Source: Methylobacterium frigidaeris (GTDB lineage Bacteria; Pseudomonadota; Alphaproteobacteria; Rhizobiales; Beijerinckiaceae). Taken from it: DNA of 64,000 nucleotides. Made by a program: the position numbers and the translations under genes. The DNA lies in NCBI RefSeq assembly GCF_022179185.1, contig NZ_BPQJ01000006.1:62001-126000 (forward strand), given 5' to 3'. Under the pieces are notes generated by a model, which was not told where the DNA came from, made no database searches, and saw nothing but the letters and a program-made list of their open reading frames with translations. Below are positions 60,296 through 64,000 of this stretch, in pieces; the stretch's first letter is position 1, and the number at the start of each line of letters is the position of its first letter.

Positions 60296-60314
60296 CTGGA
60301 AATCCGCCACTTTT

Positions 60315-60330
60315 CGGGCTAATCAGCCCG
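60315..60330. promoter_or_regulatory. short hairpin in the hpnH leader
   Basis: CGGGCT-AATC-AGCCCG, six-base stem, between the 21-bp repeats and hpnH. No T-run. Confidence 0.3.
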
Positions 60331-60376
60331 CTTGGCACAGCGTACGAAACGAACCACGACACAAGGAGCCTTGGTC

Positions 60377-61531
60377 TTGGGCATTCCTCTCCGGTACGTC
60401 GCGAAGATCGGCGGCTACATTCTCAAGCAGCACCTCACCGGGCGCAAGCGCTATCCGCTCGTCATGATGATGGAGCCTCTGTTCCGGTGCAATCTCGCCT
60501 GCGCGGGTTGCGGCAAGATCGACTATCCGGACGAGATCCTCAACAAGCGCCTGCCGGTCGACGAAGCACTCGAGTCGGTCCGCGAGTGCGGTGCACCCGT
60601 GGTCGTCATCGCGGGCGGCGAGCCGCTGCTGCACAAGGACCTGCCGCAGATCGTCGAGGGCATCATCGCCCAGAAGAAGTTCGCGATCGTCTGCACCAAC
60701 GCGCTGCTGCTCGAGAAGAAGATCGCGCAGTACAAGCCGAGCCCGTACTTCACCTGGTCGATCCATCTCGATGGCGACAAGGAGATGCACGATCAGTCGG
60801 TGTGCCAGCGCGGCGTCTACGACAAGGCGGTGGCGGCGATCCAGAAGGCCAAGGAGATGGGCTTCCGGGTCACGATCAACTGCACCTTCTTCAACAACTC
60901 CTCGGCCGACAAGATCGCGGACTTCTTCGACAGCGTGACCCGGATGGGCATCGACGGCATCACCGTCTCCCCCGGCTACGCCTACGAGCGCGCCCCCGAC
61001 CAGCAGCACTTCCTCAACCGCCGGGCGACCAAGGACCTGTTCCGCGGCGTGTTCCGCCTCGGCAAGGAGAAGGGCCGCGAGAAGTGGACCTTCCAGCAGT
61101 CGGGCCTGTTCCTCGACTTCCTGGCCGGCAACCAGACCTATCACTGCACCCCGTGGGGCAACCCGACCCGGACGGTCTTCGGCTGGCAGAAGCCGTGCTA
61201 CCTGCTCGGCGAGGGCTACGCCAAGACCTTCAAGGAGCTGATGGAGACCACGGACTGGGACGCCTACGGCACCGGCAACTACGAGAAGTGCGCCGACTGC
61301 ATGGTGCATTCCGGCTACGAGGCGTCCTCGGTGGTCGATTCGGTGAAGAAGCCGTGGAAGCCGCTGGTCTACGCGATGCGCGGCATCAAGACCGAGGGCG
61401 AGATGGCTCCCGAGATCTCCCTCGAGAACCAGCGCCCGGCCGAGTTCGTGTTCTCACGCAACGTCGCGCAGAAGCTCTCCGAGATCCGGGACGCCAAGGC
61501 CGACGCCAAGAAGCGCGCGACAGCGGCCTAG
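60377..61531 (+). CDS. hpnH: adenosyl-hopene transferase HpnH
   Basis: A 384-residue radical SAM enzyme that adds an adenosyl group to diploptene, the first step of extended hopanoids. The radical SAM motif is CNLACAGCGKIDYP (CxxxCxxC) near residue 38, after RYPLVMMMEPLFR. Family members begin MGIPLR; that residue maps to a TTG at 60377 with AAGGAG eight bases upstream, so TTG is the start. The C-terminal 78 bp overlap the convergent hpnG gene. Confidence 0.94.
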   Translation: MGIPLRYVAKIGGYILKQHLTGRKRYPLVMMMEPLFRCNLACAGCGKIDYPDEILNKRLPVDEALESVRECGAPVVVIAGGEPLLHKDLPQIVEGIIAQKKFAIVCTNALLLEKKIAQYKPSPYFTWSIHLDGDKEMHDQSVCQRGVYDKAVAAIQKAKEMGFRVTINCTFFNNSSADKIADFFDSVTRMGIDGITVSPGYAYERAPDQQHFLNRRATKDLFRGVFRLGKEKGREKWTFQQSGLFLDFLAGNQTYHCTPWGNPTRTVFGWQKPCYLLGEGYAKTFKELMETTDWDAYGTGNYEKCADCMVHSGYEASSVVDSVKKPWKPLVYAMRGIKTEGEMAPEISLENQRPAEFVFSRNVAQKLSEIRDAKADAKKRATAA

Positions 61532-62194
61532 GGAGTCAAAGGCCGCCGACGAGTCACGGGCGAGGCGAACCAGCCCGCCCAACGTGGCCGAGCGGCGGGC
61601 CAGAGCCGCGAGCACGGCGAGGATATCGGGCTCGCCGTCCGGCTTGAGGGCCTTGGCGACCGCCGCCGGCAGGGCGCGGTCGGCCGGGTCGCACACCACG
61701 CGCACGGCGCAGAACGGCAGGCCGTGCCCTTCCGCGAAGGCGGCCGCGACCTGCGATTCCATGTCGACCGCGGCTGCGCCGGTCTCGGCGCGCAGGGCCG
61801 CCTTGGCGTACGGCGACAGGACCGCCGCCTCCACCCCCGCGACATCCGCCTGGATCACCCGGACCGGCGCGTCTGCCAGCCTCCGGGCGAGAGCTGCGAC
61901 GACCTGCGGGTGCGCCGCCAGGCGCCGCCCGCCCGCCACGACCCCGGTCGCCACCACGACGTCGCCCGGCACCAGGTCCGGATCGAGCCCGCCGGCGATG
62001 CCGATGCTCATCACCGCCCGGCAGCCCGGGCCGCTACGCCCTTTGAGAAGATCCCGCAGCCGCTCCGGATTGCCCCCGGCCCCCACCGTCGCCACGCCGG
62101 GACCTGCGGCGAGCCGCGCCTCGCGGGCCAGGCCGGTCACGGCCAGGACGGGATGGGGCCCGTTCGGACCGGTGGTGTCCTCGACGACGATCAT
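61454..62194 (-). CDS. hpnG: adenosyl-hopane nucleosidase/phosphorylase HpnG
   Basis: A 246-residue nucleoside-phosphorylase-fold protein that releases adenine from adenosylhopane. It opens with a short acidic lead and has SIGIAGGLDPDLVPGDVVVATGV, the VDMESQVAAAFAEGHGLPF active-site region and CAVRVVCDPADRALP. It runs opposite to hpnH and overlaps its 3' end by 78 bp. Together with HpnH it makes the ribosyl hopane intermediate. ATG at 62194. Confidence 0.88.
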   Translation of the reverse strand: MIVVEDTTGPNGPHPVLAVTGLAREARLAAGPGVATVGAGGNPERLRDLLKGRSGPGCRAVMSIGIAGGLDPDLVPGDVVVATGVVAGGRRLAAHPQVVAALARRLADAPVRVIQADVAGVEAAVLSPYAKAALRAETGAAAVDMESQVAAAFAEGHGLPFCAVRVVCDPADRALPAAVAKALKPDGEPDILAVLAALARRSATLGGLVRLARDSSAAFDSLGRCRALLGVGLGVPDLGELLRDVA

Positions 62195-62321
62195 GCGGGG
62201 GGCTCGGTTGGGGGAGGGGGCGTGAAGTCCCCCTCATACCAGAGCCGGTGGGGCGGGCCTGTGGCGCCGGTGACACGGGGGAGAGGTGCTGCCGGACCTG
62301 ACAGATCCGGCGGCAGGAGCG

Positions 62322-63215
62322 CTACGATTCCGGATCGGCCCGGGTCGAGAAGCGGTCGCGGGCGGTGAAGCGATCGGCCGGCAGGCCGGACGGCAGGGTG
62401 CCGCGGTAGATCTCCCGCGAGAGGAACGAGCGCTCGATCTCGATCTGCTCCTCGTCGAGGTCGACGTACCAGCAGCGGCGCCGGGGCGACCAGCGGTAGT
62501 TGCGGTCCTTGAGCCGGTCCTTGAGGGCGATCGGCGCGTCGGAGGCCCAGAGCCGCACGGTCGGCCGGCGCGCCGCCTCGAGGAGGGCGGCGAGCGCGAG
62601 GCGCCCGGAGGCCCGCAGCGGGCGGGCGAGGATCGCCAGCAGCGCCTCGCAATCGTCGATCGCCCGGTGGCCGTTGTGGAAATGGCCGTGATCGGCGAGC
62701 AGGTGGCCGAGGCGCATGCCCTCGTGCCCCTCGGCCCGCCAGGGGATCTGGTGGCAGGAGCAGGCCCAGTTGCGCGAGACGAAGATCGGCCAGCGGCGCT
62801 CGCACATCTGCCGGTCGAAGCGGGCATTGTGGGCGATGACGACCCGGGCCTCGGCCGCGAGCCCCGCCACCGCCTCGTCGTCGATGCGCTGGCCGGCGAC
62901 GTCCGCGTCGGTGATGCCGGTGAGGCGCACCACCGCCTCGGGGATCGGGCCGGAGGGCTGATGGAGCTGGTTGAACCGCTCCAGCACCCGGTAGATCCGG
63001 CCGCTGGCGCCGTACTCGAACTTGATGATGCCGAGCTCGATCACCTCGTCCGCAGTGACGTCGATGCCGGTGGTCTCGGTGTCGAGGATCAGCCCGACGA
63101 AGGTCGGCTCCTCGGGCGTCTCGGCCGGGGGCAGGAAGGGGACGAGGCGACGCAGCACCCGGTACTCGCCGGTGCGCTCCAGGATGGCGGCGATGTCGTC
63201 GAGCGCGTCGGTCAA
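62322..63215 (-). CDS. DEDDh 3'-5' exonuclease (DnaQ-like)
   Basis: A 297-residue exonuclease domain protein. The three DEDD motifs are LILDTETTGIDVT near residue 42, IAHNARFDRQ near 129 and HRAIDDCEALL near 188. The C-terminal 90 residues are a conserved extra domain with DRNYRWSPRRRCWYVDLDEEQ. Similar proteins are annotated as DNA polymerase III epsilon-like but are separate from dnaQ. The start is TTG at 63215, with GGGTGA seven bases upstream; no ATG is in range. Confidence 0.85.
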   Translation of the reverse strand: MTDALDDIAAILERTGEYRVLRRLVPFLPPAETPEEPTFVGLILDTETTGIDVTADEVIELGIIKFEYGASGRIYRVLERFNQLHQPSGPIPEAVVRLTGITDADVAGQRIDDEAVAGLAAEARVVIAHNARFDRQMCERRWPIFVSRNWACSCHQIPWRAEGHEGMRLGHLLADHGHFHNGHRAIDDCEALLAILARPLRASGRLALAALLEAARRPTVRLWASDAPIALKDRLKDRNYRWSPRRRCWYVDLDEEQIEIERSFLSREIYRGTLPSGLPADRFTARDRFSTRADPES

Positions 63216-63384
63216 GCGGCGGTCACCCTGGCCTAGAGCGGCCGCGCGACGGCGGCGTGTGTCGTTGCTTGGAGCCGGATTAAACCCGGCCCGGCCGCCG
63301 AGCCAAGAGCCCTGCCGCCACGCTCCACCGTATTCGCATCCGGCCAACGAAACTCGCCAGCCCCGGGCGAGACCCCAACGCGAA

Positions 63385-63411
63385 AAACCCCGCTGCCGTG
63401 AGGCAGCGGGG
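63385..63411 (-). terminator. strong intrinsic terminator on the minus strand
   Basis: On the minus strand the stem is CCCCGCTGCC / GGCAGCGGGG with loop TCAC, then TTTTT. The stem is ten perfect GC-rich pairs, so it is convincing. It is not downstream of any assigned minus-strand gene. Confidence 0.85.
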
Positions 63412-63560
63412 AAGTCGAGGAGATCCGAGAGACGAGCGCCGCGCCGGCGAGGGAGGAAAGGGCCGGCGGGTGCGCCGGGCCGGCTCCGATGCCGCCCGAC
63501 TGGAAGCCCAACATCCCGTTGCTAGCCCGGTTTCCGGGGCGGCGCCGGAAACGCGTCCGG
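63385..63560 (-). ncRNA. candidate small regulatory RNA
   Basis: The region on the minus strand ahead of the terminator holds pyrimidine-rich CCTTTCCTCCCTCGCC and GATCTCCTCGACTTCC. Both could pair with Shine-Dalgarno sequences, as seen in alphaproteobacterial small RNAs of the alpha-r type. The 5' end is unknown and the right boundary is a guess. A short protein frame (start about 63513) crosses it but lacks a good ribosome site. Confidence 0.4.
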
Positions 63561-63689
63561 AGTAAACCTGCGGCAAGCCGAGGCCCGGAATTCGGCCGCA
63601 AGCGCCGGGATGCGCGAGGTGGCGGGCGGGGCGAGGGTGGCGCCATCGCCCCGCAGGGCAGCAAAGCCCGACAGGGAGGCAAGACGATC

Positions 63690-64000
63690 ATGCGCAATCC
63701 GGATTCCGACCTCGCGGCCATGGGCGGCGTCCCGCCGCTCGACACCGCCGCGTGCTTCGCCGCCATCGCCCGCCGCGACCGGGCGGCGGATGGCCGCTTC
63801 GTCTACGCGGTGCGCAGCACCGGCGTGTATTGCCGGCCGAGCTGCGCCGCCCGGCCCGCCCTCCCTAAGAATGTCAGCTTCCACCCGACCTGCGCGGCCG
63901 CGGAAGAGGCGGGCTTCCGGGCCTGCCGGCGCTGCCGGCCGAACGAGGCGAGCTTGGGCGAGCGCCAGACCGAGGCGGTGGCCCGGGCCTGCCGGATGAT
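63690..64000 (+). CDS. ada: Ada-type methylated-DNA repair regulator, 3' end outside window
   Basis: N-terminal 103 residues of a bifunctional Ada protein, which repairs methyl phosphotriesters by self-methylation and then activates repair genes. The zinc site is visible: GVYCRPSCAARP, then FRACRRCRPNEA give the four Cys ligands. GGGAGG precedes the ATG by ten bases. The rest continues past base 64000. The aidB gene earlier in the window is a typical Ada target in E. coli. Confidence 0.92.
   Translation, partial: MRNPDSDLAAMGGVPPLDTAACFAAIARRDRAADGRFVYAVRSTGVYCRPSCAARPALPKNVSFHPTCAAAEEAGFRACRRCRPNEASLGERQTEAVARACRM

Larger units (their letters stand above)
63216..63689. other. 474-bp region with a candidate small RNA
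   Basis: No protein gene assigned. A minus-strand terminator at 63385-63411 implies a transcript entering from the right. No other gene lies on that strand between it and ada. Confidence 0.5.

Overview
The window is an ordinary-looking stretch of a GC-rich alphaproteobacterial chromosome, most likely a Hyphomicrobiales (Rhizobiales) member close to Methylobacterium. This rests on family content: DUF2794, a DUF1476/zeta-type ATPase inhibitor, a CBP3-type cytochrome bc1 chaperone, the plsX-fabH-ihfA-merR block, and a hopanoid cluster with hpnN, ispH, hpnH and hpnG. The genus is inference. No rRNA, tRNA, CRISPR array, insertion sequence or prophage was recognised. Both window ends cut a gene (ispE on the left, ada on the right).

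Layout. 1-6.7 kb: ispE, a secreted TPR protein, a chemoreceptor and ETF-ubiquinone oxidoreductase. 6.9-15.1 kb: a uracil-DNA glycosylase lacking two iron-sulfur ligands, a zinc metallopeptidase, moaB, a small glycosyltransferase-like protein, a radical SAM protein, a GNAT enzyme, an acyl-CoA synthetase coupled to a tandem PPC (DUF296) protein, and RNase HII. 15.3-19.0 kb: small secreted and membrane proteins, DUF2794, bamE, the bc1 chaperone and a YceD-like protein. 19.2-22.2 kb: plsX-fabH-ihfA-merR. 22.3-23.1 kb: an AT-rich two-gene insertion with a frameshifted PIN-like protein. 24.7-29.8 kb: the stress operon prkA-yeaH-spoVR, with a candidate EcfG promoter far upstream. 29.8-36.8 kb: zeta inhibitor, DUF892 ferritin-like protein (second candidate EcfG promoter), VOC protein, glucokinase, 3-hydroxyacyl-CoA dehydrogenase, AidB-like dehydrogenase, EI24 membrane protein and DUF3775. 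37.2-47.0 kb: a complete four-gene MdtABC-type RND pump with its own outer-membrane factor. 47.3-55.9 kb: DedA, FkbM methyltransferase, a dual-ATPase ABC protein, phosphopentomutase, a cytochrome P450 with a TetR regulator, and a SulP transporter. 56.2-63.2 kb: hopanoid genes and a DEDDh exonuclease. The last 0.6 kb holds a candidate small RNA with a clear terminator, then the start of ada.

Functional themes are isoprenoid and hopanoid supply (ispE, ispH, hpnH, hpnG, hpnN), DNA repair (uracil glycosylase, aidB, ada, RNase HII), general stress (prkA operon, DUF892) and envelope export. I did not find a convincing new multi-gene system. The less ordinary material is non-coding or structural: three families of palindromic repeats, one of which is translated in frame inside the outer-membrane factor gene; a 21-bp direct repeat before hpnH; a 15-bp tandem repeat before the RND adaptor; a candidate antisense-SD small RNA near 63.4 kb; and the broken PIN module.
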